Source: an uncultured Clostridia bacterium
GTDB taxonomy: Bacteria; Bacillota; Clostridia; UBA1381
DNA length: 45,294 nt
Assembly: GCA_944392335.1 (NCBI GenBank)
Contig: CALXWJ010000093.1
Coordinates: forward strand, 1 to 45,294
Direction of reading: 5' to 3'
A program made the position numbers and the translations under genes. The stretch's first letter is position 1, and the number at the start of each line of letters is the position of its first letter. Below are positions 26,302-35,020 of this stretch, one piece after another. The notes under the pieces were generated by a model. That model made no database searches. It had not been told where the DNA came from and saw nothing but the letters and a program-made list of their open reading frames with translations.

Positions 26302-27060
26302 CTACTTATGTGCCACAAAGAAAAATCTTCGAAATTTCAAAATCACCTCGCTGCTTGCGGTAAAAGGATAAGCCTCCCGTGCTTTGGACAGGATTTCCTG
26401 CTCAAATTTCACCTTCCGGTTTTCGTCCAGCACGTCCAAATACGGGCGCAGCCGTGTACCCCGCACCCACTCTATCAGATGCTCATGGGACGGCATTGCG
26501 TGATAGTACACCGTTTCCCATAGTTCAAAGCTGCTCGAACAGGATGACAGGATATCGAAATACGCCTCTGGAGAAAGAGTATCGTTTTTTTCAAAACAGA
26601 CGTTTTCAAAATCCCATCCGGGTTCGGCTGCGACTTCCCTGATAATGCAAAACAGCGGTTCATTCAAATTCATCGGCACCTGTACCGCCAGCACGCCATT
26701 CTCCGTTAATTTCCCCATGAGCAGGGGAATCAGGGTCTCGTGGTTGGGAATCCATTGCAGGCAGGCGTTGGAAAACAGCAGATCATAGCTTCCGGTCAGA
26801 TCCTCCGCGCTGCATACCTGAAAATCAAGGTCGCTGTGTTGTTCCCTTGCCTTGTTGATCATATTGACAGAATTATCGATCCCCAATATTTTAGCATGGG
26901 GGAAAACGTCTTTCAAAACAGCCGTGCTGTTGCCCGGACCGCAGCCGATATCCACAATCGTTTCGGCACTGCAGTCCCGTACGCGGTTTGCAAGGTCGAT
27001 AGACGGCTGCGTACGCTGCTTTTTGAACAATAAATACTTTTCCGGGTTCCAATCAGACAT
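26302..27060 (-). CDS. tam: Trans-aconitate 2-methyltransferase
   Basis: Seen: 252 residues from the chosen ATG, the same length as the E. coli enzyme, and very similar along its whole length: starts MSDWNPEKYLLFKKQRTQPS, SAM-binding DIGCGPGNSTAVL, second Rossmann strand ILGIDNS, then LQWIPNH, GVLAVQVPMN, YYHAMPSHEHLIEWVRGT and LRPYL. Known: Tam methylates trans-aconitate, a toxic by-product of the citrate cycle, using S-adenosylmethionine. Start: ATG at 27060 follows AAAGGAG at good spacing; the open frame runs further to 27141 without a start signal. Base composition here is visibly richer in G+C than the glycan operon, which suggests transfer, together with the neighbouring GNAT genes. Confidence 0.9.
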   Translation of the reverse strand: MSDWNPEKYLLFKKQRTQPSIDLANRVRDCSAETIVDIGCGPGNSTAVLKDVFPHAKILGIDNSVNMINKAREQHSDLDFQVCSAEDLTGSYDLLFSNACLQWIPNHETLIPLLMGKLTENGVLAVQVPMNLNEPLFCIIREVAAEPGWDFENVCFEKNDTLSPEAYFDILSSCSSSFELWETVYYHAMPSHEHLIEWVRGTRLRPYLDVLDENRKVKFEQEILSKAREAYPFTASSEVILKFRRFFFVAHK

Positions 27061-27137
27061 GATATATCTCCTTTGTGTGTTCGTTTTGCGCTTATTTTCA
27101 GCACTTTTGTATACTATAAAGCTTCTTTGGAGTCTTA

Positions 27138-27677
27138 TCATGCTCCGGCAGCTTCACAGTAAAAGTAAATATCCTTCTTTTCCTCCTGGGGCGTACCTCT
27201 ATATACATTGGTATCCAGACCTCCGATGACAAAACCATTGTTCAGATAAAACAGGCATGCTCCGAGGTTGTTGTCCTGTCCCTGGGTAAAAAGCCCATGA
27301 TATCCCTGTTCCAGCGCTACCTCTTTGGATTTTTCTATCAACATTGTTCCAATATGGCGGCCCCTGTAATCAGCATTGACCTTTAAGTCATACAAATACA
27401 TATATTTCATCATCGCCTGTTGCAGGATGGCAAGTCCGACACACTGTTCCCCGTCATAGGCTCCCACAAAAACACTGTTTTTAGCCAGCGTATCCCAATC
27501 GTAATTTTCGTCGGGAAAGCACATTTTTGTGACAGCTTCTTCGGACAGGCGCTCGATGGTATAGCTCCACTGCTCCTTGATGTAGGATGGGATAATTCGT
27601 CCAAACAGCTTGAACGGTTCATTTTTGATATTGATATCCTTTTTGTGAGTAGAATCAATTAATTTTATCGTTATCAT
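27138..27677 (-). CDS. GNAT acetyltransferase, streptothricin acetyltransferase (Sat)-like
   Basis: Seen: 179 residues; the N-terminal part contains NEPFKLFGRIIPSYIKEQW, which resembles the start of Sat-type enzymes. The GNAT core follows with LYDLKVNADYRGRHIGTMLI (acetyl-CoA-binding R/Q-x-x-G-x-G/A region) and QDNNLGACLFYLNNGFVIGG. Known: Sat enzymes N-acetylate the beta-lysine of streptothricin and give resistance. Inferred: membership of the Sat-like GNAT group; actual substrate unproved. It has a GGAG site and precedes tam with a ~77-bp gap. It is part of a G+C-richer block of small transferase genes. Confidence 0.75.
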   Translation of the reverse strand: MITIKLIDSTHKKDINIKNEPFKLFGRIIPSYIKEQWSYTIERLSEEAVTKMCFPDENYDWDTLAKNSVFVGAYDGEQCVGLAILQQAMMKYMYLYDLKVNADYRGRHIGTMLIEKSKEVALEQGYHGLFTQGQDNNLGACLFYLNNGFVIGGLDTNVYRGTPQEEKKDIYFYCEAAGA

Positions 27678-27689
27678 ATTTTCTCCAAA

Positions 27690-28190
27690 CTATAAACCTT
27701 TCACATAAAGCAGTTCGGTCACAGACTGACCGAACCCCACTTCCTTCTTCGTCCCACTGTCCTGAAAACCGGACTTTTCATAAAACGCTATGGCAGCAAG
27801 ATTGTCCTCAAGCACCCATAGTCCTGCTTTTTGATAACCCGTCGCTTTCAGCCTGTTCAAGGCGTATTCCAGCATTCTCCGGCCCAGATGGTTTCGCTGA
27901 TATGCCGAGAGCAGGTAAATACCATATATCTCACCCATATCTTTTTCAAAAACGTCTTCTCTGAATTTGCCCCAGCCGCAAAAGCCGACGATTTTCCCGT
28001 CAATCTCTGCTACAACAGTGTCCGCACAGCCTGCTTTATAAAAAATTTCTGTGCTTTTTTCGGCGCTTCTTGCTGAAAGGAATGGCTCAGGAAGCATCCC
28101 CGTATAGGTTTCCAGCCATGCTTTGTAATGCACTGCGCCAATTTGTGCGGCATTCTCCAAAACAGCTTCTCGTATAATGAATCCTGACAT
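27690..28190 (-). CDS. GNAT family N-acetyltransferase
   Basis: Seen: 166 residues with the whole GNAT fold: FIIREAVLENAAQIGAVHY at the start, IDGKIVGFCGWG strand, YLLSAYQRNHLGRRMLEYAL (acetyl-CoA loop, Q-R-x-x-L-G-R) and AIAFYEKSGF near the C-terminus. Substrate unknown; the family covers small molecules and protein N-termini. AGGAG lies 8 bp before the ATG. It is 12 bp upstream of the Sat-like gene and so probably in one transcript with it and tam. Confidence 0.85.
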   Translation of the reverse strand: MSGFIIREAVLENAAQIGAVHYKAWLETYTGMLPEPFLSARSAEKSTEIFYKAGCADTVVAEIDGKIVGFCGWGKFREDVFEKDMGEIYGIYLLSAYQRNHLGRRMLEYALNRLKATGYQKAGLWVLEDNLAAIAFYEKSGFQDSGTKKEVGFGQSVTELLYVKGL

Positions 28191-28241
28191 AATGTATCTC
28201 CTGATTTTCCTGCAAGACGGCGATCATATTTCCTCGTCTTC

Positions 28242-28607
28242 TTAGAGTATATTTAATTTCAGACCTTCATGGGTATCTTGGAAACCAAGGCGCTTATAGA
28301 ACCGGTGTGCATCTGTCCTTGTTTTGTTTGAAGTTAACTGAACGATGGTGCAGGAATTCTCTTTTGCAAGGTTAATGGCGTATTTCATAAGCAATGTCCC
28401 GATACCTAAGTTCCGCCTATCCTTTGCAACCCGCACGTTTTCGATCGTTGCCCGCTTGCTGCCTTTATGAGATAAATATTGTGTAAATGTTATCTGCCCT
28501 TCGGCTAAATTGGTGTGATAAATGTAACCGTTATCAGTTTTTTTGAAGCCGAAGGTCAGAAGCTTTCCCTTGTTTAGTTTTCGGTTTTTTAATTTTTCTC
28601 CGTTCAA
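28242..28607 (-). CDS. Short chimeric GNAT acetyltransferase, 121 aa
   Basis: Seen: residues ~48-121 are the C-terminal two thirds of a GNAT domain (ATIENVRVAKDRRNLGIGTLLM, IVQLTSNKTRTDAHRFYKRLGF). The first ~45 residues (GFKKTDNGYIYHTN...) do not look like the usual N-terminus, which is normally about 60-70 residues longer, and may come from another gene. The start is TTG at 28607, preceded by GGGGGTG at suitable spacing; no ATG is available before the domain. Lacking the first GNAT helices, it may be inactive; it could equally be a deletion product. Confidence 0.55.
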   Translation of the reverse strand: MNGEKLKNRKLNKGKLLTFGFKKTDNGYIYHTNLAEGQITFTQYLSHKGSKRATIENVRVAKDRRNLGIGTLLMKYAINLAKENSCTIVQLTSNKTRTDAHRFYKRLGFQDTHEGLKLNIL

Positions 28608-28753
28608 GTACCGTCACCCCCCATTTCCAAGTAATTTTACGACACATCAATTCCGGCGGTGCTCCTTGTTTAGCTGATCCAACACGAAATCATGTGTTTA
28701 CTTGCAGGTATGCGTGGGCATTTCTAACAAAGTCAATAAATATTTTTTGAAAA

Positions 28754-29446
28754 TTATTTAAATTTGACATTTTCCTCCAGCCAATTGTTAAAATCGATCA
28801 GGCTTTTTTTACTTCCGGATAAATACAAAATATCATCTTTTTGAAAAACATAATCGGGTGTAACCGTTTCAATTACATTCCCGCCGTTTTCGATGGCTAT
28901 TATATTGAGATTGAATTTCGAGCGGAAATTTGTTTGACGCACGCTTTTTCCGATAACCGAATCAAATATCTGCAGCTTTGTAATGTTTATTCTTTCACTG
29001 AGCTGTATAAAATCAAGGGTACGGGAGGCTTCCAGACGGTTTGCAAGCCTTATCGCCATGTCTCTTTCCGGGTATACGACCTCTGCGCCGAGTTTTTCAA
29101 GCACTTCACCGTGTTCATGAGAATTTGCCTTTGCAATTACCCGCGGTATTCCGAAGGAAATCAAATTAAGTGTTGCAAGAATGGAAATATCCATTTTTTC
29201 TCCTATACAAACAACGGCAACGTCACAATTTTGTATTCCCGTTTCCGACAGTGTTTTTTTGTCAAGAGACAGCGCGACAAATGCATTTTCGGTAAATTCC
29301 CTTATCTCCCTTACTTTTTCCTCATCACGGTCCATTACCAAAAGCTCACATCCGTCACTTGCAAGCTCATGGGCAAGCGCCATACCAAACCTTCCCAAGC
29401 CTACGATTCCGTAAGTCATTTTTTCCTTTTTTATCTTTCCAAACAT
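28754..29446 (-). CDS. ktrA: KtrA/TrkA-type regulatory subunit of K+ uptake
   Basis: Seen: 230 residues; an RCK_N Rossmann domain (GIVGLGRFGMALAHEL, acidic residue in VMDRDEE at the end of strand 2, then CDVAVVCIGE and GIPRVIAKA) and an RCK_C domain (about 150-225, with IGKSVRQTNFRSKFNLNIIAI and LYLSG). Known: KtrA forms an octameric cytoplasmic ring that gates the KtrB channel in response to ATP/ADP or NAD(H) and c-di-AMP. Context: 18 bp downstream of the KtrB gene, with a GGGAGG site; the two form the complete transporter. No terminator is clear in the 146 bp that follow. Confidence 0.93.
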   Translation of the reverse strand: MFGKIKKEKMTYGIVGLGRFGMALAHELASDGCELLVMDRDEEKVREIREFTENAFVALSLDKKTLSETGIQNCDVAVVCIGEKMDISILATLNLISFGIPRVIAKANSHEHGEVLEKLGAEVVYPERDMAIRLANRLEASRTLDFIQLSERINITKLQIFDSVIGKSVRQTNFRSKFNLNIIAIENGGNVIETVTPDYVFQKDDILYLSGSKKSLIDFNNWLEENVKFK

Positions 29447-29464
29447 TTTTTTCCTCCCATTAAC

Positions 29465-30763
29465 TTATCCTATCGAAATATTTCCCACAGGGTAATTTAT
29501 CCGTTCCGGTTCACCGAAATACCATAAAGTAGCTACTGTAAGAGGGCCGAGCCTTCCGATATACATTATAATAATAGATAATAATTTACTTGAGACCGAC
29601 AAATCGGGCGTTATTCCGGTGGACAGTCCGACTGTTCCGAAAGCGCTGGTTATTTCAAACAACGCATCGGAAAGTGAAATATCAGGCTCCATTGCCGTGA
29701 GAAGATACGTTCCGCATACAACAACCCCCAATGCAAGCAATGTAATGACCGACGCCTTTTTAAAAGAGCTGTTCGGTATCGAATAATGAAAAGCCTTTTC
29801 ACTTTTATTTGTTGCCGCCGATTTGATACCCTGCAAAAGCAAAAAGAATGTACTCGTTTTTATTCCGCCCCCGGTAGAACCCGGTGACGCTCCGATAAAC
29901 ATTAAAACAGTCAGCGCCAAAAGCCCGGCTTTTGTAAACTCTCCGATGGGGTATGTTGAAAATCCCGCTGTTCTTGCGGACACACTGTGAAAAAACGCCC
30001 CCAGCCATGTGATATCTTCGGTAAGCTTTAACAGTACCGTTCCGACCACTATTAAAACAGCACTTAAAGATAAAACGACCTTTGCATGCATAGACAGCTT
30101 CTTAAAATTAAATTTATTCGTCCACAGCTCACGAATTACCAGAAAACCTATACCGCCGAGAAAAATAAGGCAACATGTGGTTAAATTGAGCAGCACGTCA
30201 CTTTGATAGGGGATCATATTACGCAATCCACCGAAAATGTCAAACCCTGAATTGTTAAAAGCGGCAATGGAATGAAAAATGCTGATCCATAATGCCTGTC
30301 CGAACGGGTAATCTCTTATGAATACCGTAAAACTCAATACCGCACCCACAGACTCTATTATAAGTGTTGTTATGAAAATACTTCTTACAAAAACAACAAT
30401 TCCTTTTCCTGAATTTAAATTCATCGCTTCTCTGACAATTGTTCTGCCTTTAATATTCATCTTCCTTCCCAGTGCAATAATTATTCCCGCACCGATCGAG
30501 GTAACGCCTAGACCTCCCGTTTGGATAAGCAGCGCAATAATCAATTGTCCGAAAAACGTATATGTATCTCCCGCATCAACCGCGATCAGACCTGTTACGC
30601 AAACCGCACTTGTAGCTGTGTAAAGAGCATCTATATATTCCAAGCTGACTCCTTCTTTTACACTTACAGGCAGCATAAGAACGAACGAACCGATCAAAAT
30701 CACACTTATAAAGCCCAGCGCAATTATCCTTGCCGGAGACAGCTTTTTTATTTTTTCAACCAA
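29465..30763 (-). CDS. ktrB: KtrB-type K+ channel/transporter subunit
   Basis: Seen: about 432 residues with the four M1-P-M2 repeats of the TrkH/KtrB family. The four selectivity-filter segments can be read: SAVCVTGL, FNNSGF, RTAGFST and FGTVGLS; the gating loop after filter 3 is rich in glycine (GASPGSTGGGIKTS). Known: K+ uptake driven by membrane potential, often with Na+ dependence. Start: the open frame begins with GTG at 30772, which overlaps the AAGAAGG ribosome site; TTG at 30763 has 8-bp spacing and is my choice. It is divergent from a KdpD/KdpE-like pair, which could link expression to K+ supply. Confidence 0.93.
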   Translation of the reverse strand: MVEKIKKLSPARIIALGFISVILIGSFVLMLPVSVKEGVSLEYIDALYTATSAVCVTGLIAVDAGDTYTFFGQLIIALLIQTGGLGVTSIGAGIIIALGRKMNIKGRTIVREAMNLNSGKGIVVFVRSIFITTLIIESVGAVLSFTVFIRDYPFGQALWISIFHSIAAFNNSGFDIFGGLRNMIPYQSDVLLNLTTCCLIFLGGIGFLVIRELWTNKFNFKKLSMHAKVVLSLSAVLIVVGTVLLKLTEDITWLGAFFHSVSARTAGFSTYPIGEFTKAGLLALTVLMFIGASPGSTGGGIKTSTFFLLLQGIKSAATNKSEKAFHYSIPNSSFKKASVITLLALGVVVCGTYLLTAMEPDISLSDALFEITSAFGTVGLSTGITPDLSVSSKLLSIIIMYIGRLGPLTVATLWYFGEPERINYPVGNISIG

Positions 30764-30888
30764 CAGTGACACCTTCTTTGATTTTTATCACGTTATATCA
30801 TATCAGTTTTAAAGCAAAGATACAGCAAAGAAAAAATAATATTATCGTATTAAATTTAAAATAATCGCTATTAATATTTAATTACGTA

Positions 30889-30917
30889 TTGTCAAAAGGG
30901 ATTTTTTCTGCTATAAT
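30889..30917 (+). promoter_or_regulatory. Promoter of the KdpD/KdpE-like pair
   Basis: TTGTCA (30889-30894) and TATAAT (30912-30917) at 17-bp spacing, 50 bp before the ATG, which is preceded by a GGAGAGG site. Confidence 0.8.
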
Positions 30918-30966
30918 TATTGTTGATCAATTATTCTGACAAAAACGGATAAAGGAGAGGCAATAA

Positions 30967-32025
30967 ATGAAAAAGGGATTTTTTCATGATTTTCTTGTTA
31001 CTGTGCTTATATTGATCATATCTTTTTTTACAAGCCTTTGTCTGCATTTCATCTTGAATATAGAAGCGATAATACCCTCTCTTTTCGTGCTGTCGGTATT
31101 CTTGATCTCTCTGTTTACTCAAGGATATCTTTTCGGTATCATATCGGCTTTGATATGCGTTTTGGCAGTTAATTTTGCATTTACTTTCCCTTATTTTACT
31201 TTTGATTTTACCATACGTGAAAATCTTTTATCGGCGCTTATTATGATAATAATAACTGTTTTGACAAGCACCCTGACCACAAAAATCAAATTTCAGAAAA
31301 AGGTCAAAATACAGGCCGAAAAGGAAAAAATGAGGGCCAATCTGCTTCGTGCGATATCTCATGATCTGAGAACGCCCCTTACCGCAATATACGGTGCAAG
31401 CTCAACCGTTATAGATAATTATACATCACTGAGCGATGAAAGCAAACTTGATATGCTTTCCGGAATAAAAGAAGATTCACAGTGGCTTATCCGTATGGTC
31501 GAAAATCTGCTTTCGGTTACAAAAATTGACGGGACTGACGTACAGCTGATCAAAAGCTCGGTTGTTCTGGAAGAACTTGCGGATTCCGTTATCGCAAAAT
31601 TTAAAAAGCTTTATCCAAATCAGAACGTTATCATATCGATGCCCGAAAATTTTGTCACGATCTGCGCCGATGCAATACTTATCGAACAGGTATTGATAAA
31701 TCTTTTGGTAAATGCCGTACAGCATGCCGTTGGTATGACCGAGCTTAAGCTTAACATTTATGTTAAGGATCAAAAAGCCGTTTTTGAAGTTATCGATAAC
31801 GGCTGCGGTATGAGCAAAGAAAAAATGAAAAACATTTTCACCGATTACGGCGCCTCGGGCAACAACCCCGCCGATGGGACCAAGCAAAATATGGGTATCG
31901 GTCTTTGTGTATGCGCATCCATTATTAAGGCTCACGGCGGAGAAATACTGGCTTTGAAAAATACAAAAGGAAACGGTATGATTTTCAGATTTACTCTTGA
32001 TCTTGAGGAGGCAGACGATGAATAA
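30967..32025 (+). CDS. KdpD-like sensor histidine kinase lacking the cytoplasmic N-terminal sensor
   Basis: Seen: 352 residues: four hydrophobic segments in the first ~105 residues (DUF4118-like, with TFPYFTFDFTIREN), then the KdpD-type catalytic core: RANLLRAISHDLRTPLTAIYG (phospho-acceptor His ~132), N box LINLLVNAVQHA, G1 box DNGCGM, and a final GIGLCVC. Known: full-length KdpD (about 900 residues) has an N-terminal KdpD domain with Walker motifs and a Usp domain; both are absent here, giving the short form found in many Firmicutes. Inferred: a K+, turgor or envelope sensor controlling the divergent ktr genes or the phosphate transporter downstream. Its last codons overlap the start of the regulator gene by 8 bp. 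Confidence 0.88.
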   Translation: MKKGFFHDFLVTVLILIISFFTSLCLHFILNIEAIIPSLFVLSVFLISLFTQGYLFGIISALICVLAVNFAFTFPYFTFDFTIRENLLSALIMIIITVLTSTLTTKIKFQKKVKIQAEKEKMRANLLRAISHDLRTPLTAIYGASSTVIDNYTSLSDESKLDMLSGIKEDSQWLIRMVENLLSVTKIDGTDVQLIKSSVVLEELADSVIAKFKKLYPNQNVIISMPENFVTICADAILIEQVLINLLVNAVQHAVGMTELKLNIYVKDQKAVFEVIDNGCGMSKEKMKNIFTDYGASGNNPADGTKQNMGIGLCVCASIIKAHGGEILALKNTKGNGMIFRFTLDLEEADDE

Positions 32026-32725
32026 CAAATATAAAATTTTGGTTATAGAAGATGAGCTTAACATAAGAAAATTTGTTACGGCGCTTCTTGACGCAAACAA
32101 TTACATGGTTTTGGAAGCATCAAACGTATCCGGGGGACTGATGATGTTCTCATCCTATCTTCCCGACCTGGTAATCCTTGATTTGGGACTTCCCGACAAT
32201 GACGGTATGGTTTTTTTAAATGAAATACGAAAAAGCTCTTCGACCCCCATTATGGTACTGTCGGCAAGGGCCGAAGAAAATTGTAAAGTTGAAGCTCTTG
32301 ACAACGGTGCAAACGATTATGTGACAAAGCCCTTCGGCTCTGCCGAGCTTTTGGCAAGAGTTCGCAGTATTTTGAGAAACAGCCGCCACAGCGCGGAAGA
32401 AGGCAGACTCAGCGGAGGAAAATTTCAAACGGGCGGGCTATGTATAGATTACGATGCGCGGAAAATATTTCTTGACGGTAAAGAAATAAAACTTACACAA
32501 ACAGAGTTTAATATTACCGCACTTTTGTCCGAGCATTTCGGAAAAGTTCTCACCTATTCCGCAATCATTAAGGAAATTTGGGGGATGTCGGACTACGGAA
32601 GCATAAAAAAGCTTCAGGTAAACATGGCAAACATACGAAAAAAACTCAATTTAAAGCCCGGAGACAACAAATATATCTCCAATGAACTTGGAGTTGGCTA
32701 CAGAATGCATAATGATAATGAATAA
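32018..32725 (+). CDS. KdpE-like OmpR-family response regulator
   Basis: Seen: 235 residues; receiver domain (1-115) with acidic pair ED, phospho-acceptor Asp ~55 in LVILDLGLPDNDG and the Lys switch in YVTKPFG. A winged-helix DNA-binding domain follows (about 140-232, ending VGYRM). Start: ATG at 32018 has GGAGG 8 bp upstream; the frame is open earlier but lies inside the kinase gene. The ATGAATAA overlap with the kinase stop means translational coupling. The likely partner is the kinase just upstream. No kdpFABC genes are in the window, so the regulon probably includes ktrAB instead; that is inference. Confidence 0.9.
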   Translation: MNNKYKILVIEDELNIRKFVTALLDANNYMVLEASNVSGGLMMFSSYLPDLVILDLGLPDNDGMVFLNEIRKSSSTPIMVLSARAEENCKVEALDNGANDYVTKPFGSAELLARVRSILRNSRHSAEEGRLSGGKFQTGGLCIDYDARKIFLDGKEIKLTQTEFNITALLSEHFGKVLTYSAIIKEIWGMSDYGSIKKLQVNMANIRKKLNLKPGDNKYISNELGVGYRMHNDNE

Positions 32726-32872
32726 ATTACAAAGTCATATACTTTAATGAATGCAAATTCCGATTATCATTACTGCGACATAATACGAATAATAATAAAT
32801 ATACTGAATTTATCGATTTTTGCAAAATATATAAAAAAAATGTCGAAAACAATCTATTTTTACAGAATTTTC

Positions 32873-32906
32873 TTAACTGTATCTTTACCGCCGTAAATGA
32901 TACAAT
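32873..32906 (+). promoter_or_regulatory. Pho-box-like promoter of the Na+/Pi cotransporter
   Basis: TTAACT (32873-32878) and TTTACC (32884-32889) are hexamers 11 bp apart, followed 11 bp later by a -10-like TACAAT (32901-32906). Known: in Bacillus PhoP binds tandem TT(A/T/C)ACA-type hexamers spaced 5 bp apart just upstream of the -10 region. A further TTTACA (32859-32864) is out of phase. No good -35 box exists, which fits an activated promoter. The site also overlaps an imperfect palindrome (32879-32903). Confidence 0.4.
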
Positions 32907-32959
32907 TAGTTTTGTAAAAATATCATCGGACGATATAATTGAGAAAAAGAGGTAAATTT

Positions 32960-34732
32960 ATGGATTTTTTTGATTTTTTAACATTAATCGGCGGACTGTG
33001 TTTGTTCCTTTTCGGTATGAATGTTATGGGTGACGCTTTAGAGCGCAGAGCCGGAAACAAGCTTAGTTCAATAATCGGCAGACTTACCACAAATAAATTC
33101 GCCGGATTTTTGACCGGTCTCGCGGTGACCGCGGTTATCCAAAGCTCTTCGGCAACTACCGTTATGGTCGTCGGTTTCGTGAACTCAGGGCTTATGACAC
33201 TAAAACAGTCTATAGGCGTTATTATGGGAGCGAATATCGGAACGACTGTAACAGCCTGGATATTGAGTCTGGGCGGTATCCAAAGCGACAATTTCTTTGT
33301 TCAGCTTTTCAAACCCACGTCTTTTACTCCGGTTCTTGCATTGATTGGAATAATCTTTATAATGTTTTCAAAAACCAACAAAAGAAAAGACACAGGCTCT
33401 ATCTTTCTCGGATTCGCCGTTTTGATGTTCGGTATGGAAACAATGTCCGGTGCGGTTTATGGATTGAGTAATGTTCCGGAATTCCAGCAATTATTTACCA
33501 TGTTCAAGAATCCTATCATGGGTGTTCTAGCAGGCGCGATTCTTACCGCGATCATTCAATCAAGCTCGGCATCGGTGGGAATACTTCAAGCCCTTACCGT
33601 AACGGGACAAGTTACATACGGCGCCGCTTTTCCAATTATCATGGGACAAAATATCGGTACATGCATAACAGCTATACTTTCCTCTTTCGGAACAAACAAA
33701 AACGCAAAAAGAGTTGCTCTTGCGCATCTTTCATTCAATATAATCGGTACGGTCGTTCTTATGATCGTTTTATATATAGTAAGATGGATTTTTGCTCCTG
33801 CAATTCTGAATGAAACGGCTACGCATCTCGGTATTGCGATTGCTCATACCTCATTTAACGTAATTTGTACGATTTTGCTGTTTCCGATGTCATCGCTTTT
33901 GGAAAAATTGGTATGCAAAATCATACCCGATAATAACAAAAAAGATGAAATATGCGAGCTTGATGAAAGACTTCTCTCAACTCCTGCCGTTGCACTTTCA
34001 ACCTGCCGTAAATATGCCGTTGATATGGCAAGATATTCGATACATGCCATAAAGGGAAGCATATACATCCTTTCCGATTATAAACCGGCATTAGCTGAAG
34101 AGATCAGAGAACTCGAGGAAAAGACCGACCACTATGAGGATATTATCGGCAACTATCTGGTCAAGCTTTCTTCTCATCAGATAAACGAAGATGAAAGTGC
34201 AGAAGCCGCAAAGCTTCTTCGGGTAATAGGCGACTTTGAAAGAATTTCGGATCACGGTGTCAATCTTCTGGAGTCTGCCGAAGAGCTGCATGACAAAAAA
34301 ATCGTTTTTTCCGATTCTGCAAAGTCAGAGCTGACAGTTCTTACAAATGCCGTGGATGAAATATGTTCCCTTGCTCTTGAAGCGTTTGAAGAAAATAATT
34401 TGGAATCAGCTTTTGATATCGAGCCCTTGGAAGAAATTATCGACAGGCTCAAGGAAAAGCTTCGTACAAACCATATTTTGAGACTTCAACAGGGAGAGTG
34501 CGGCATTGAAGCCGGATTTGTTTGGTCTGATCTTCTTACGAATTTGGAAAGAGTATCTGACCACTGTTCAAATATTGGCGGCTGTATCATAGAAACTTCT
34601 CATAATAATCTGAATATGCACGAAAGTCTGCGTATAATAAAGTCTGAAAATGGCGACTTTAAAAAGAAATATGAGACTTATCTCGACAAATATGCTCTGC
34701 CTAAAAGCAAACTGACATATTATAATAAATAA
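32960..34732 (+). CDS. Na+/phosphate cotransporter with C-terminal PhoU-like domain
   Basis: Seen: 590 residues from the chosen ATG. The membrane part (1-310) has the inverted repeat typical of Na/Pi-cotransporter II proteins, with QSSSATT in the first half and QSSSASV in the second, each preceded by a TAVIQ/TAIIQ motif, and two GxNIGT segments. The C-terminal ~230 residues form two PhoU-like three-helix bundles (ERISDHGVNL and ERVSDHCSNI). Known: NptA/YjbB-type transporters move phosphate with Na+, in or out, and the PhoU part regulates. Start: ATG 32960 follows AAAGAGG at 7 bp; the frame continues upstream without a site. Confidence 0.9.
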   Translation: MDFFDFLTLIGGLCLFLFGMNVMGDALERRAGNKLSSIIGRLTTNKFAGFLTGLAVTAVIQSSSATTVMVVGFVNSGLMTLKQSIGVIMGANIGTTVTAWILSLGGIQSDNFFVQLFKPTSFTPVLALIGIIFIMFSKTNKRKDTGSIFLGFAVLMFGMETMSGAVYGLSNVPEFQQLFTMFKNPIMGVLAGAILTAIIQSSSASVGILQALTVTGQVTYGAAFPIIMGQNIGTCITAILSSFGTNKNAKRVALAHLSFNIIGTVVLMIVLYIVRWIFAPAILNETATHLGIAIAHTSFNVICTILLFPMSSLLEKLVCKIIPDNNKKDEICELDERLLSTPAVALSTCRKYAVDMARYSIHAIKGSIYILSDYKPALAEEIRELEEKTDHYEDIIGNYLVKLSSHQINEDESAEAAKLLRVIGDFERISDHGVNLLESAEELHDKKIVFSDSAKSELTVLTNAVDEICSLALEAFEENNLESAFDIEPLEEIIDRLKEKLRTNHILRLQQGECGIEAGFVWSDLLTNLERVSDHCSNIGGCIIETSHNNLNMHESLRIIKSENGDFKKKYETYLDKYALPKSKLTYYNK

Positions 34733-34911
34733 ACCTTTTTCGTTAAGCGATTTTTGGCATATTTCCAAACGCAGTAAAATGGTTTTAACAGCATAGCAAA
34801 TACTTTAACAAGTATAAAAAAATATTTGGCTTATGGTTATCGATCAGAACCAACAAATCTTAAAAAGAATGATTTTTAAGCATAATACATAATTAACGTC
34901 ATTGATAATAC

Positions 34912-34937
34912 AAAAAGAGATTTAAATCTCTTTTTAT
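34912..34937 (+). terminator. Palindromic terminator after the Na+/Pi cotransporter
   Basis: A perfect 24-bp palindrome with arms AAAAAGAGAT and ATCTCTTTTT and loop TTAA (34912-34935). The A/T runs are part of the stem, so it can end transcription on both strands. The remaining gap up to 35020 is AT-rich, with a small GGACT/AGTCC hairpin (34956-34974) in the leader of the next gene. Confidence 0.75.
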
Positions 34938-35020
34938 ATGCATTTTGTTTACAATAGGACTCATAAATAAGTCCGGTAAAAAATAAAATATAAAAACATA
35001 TAATTTAGGAGGATTTTTAA

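Noticed and set aside
28841..29527. 228-codon open frame on the plus strand
   Set aside because: Antisense to ktrA and the end of ktrB, both strongly supported.
31477..32100. 207-codon open frame on the minus strand
   Set aside because: Antisense to the KdpD-like kinase, no start signal and no recognisable domain.
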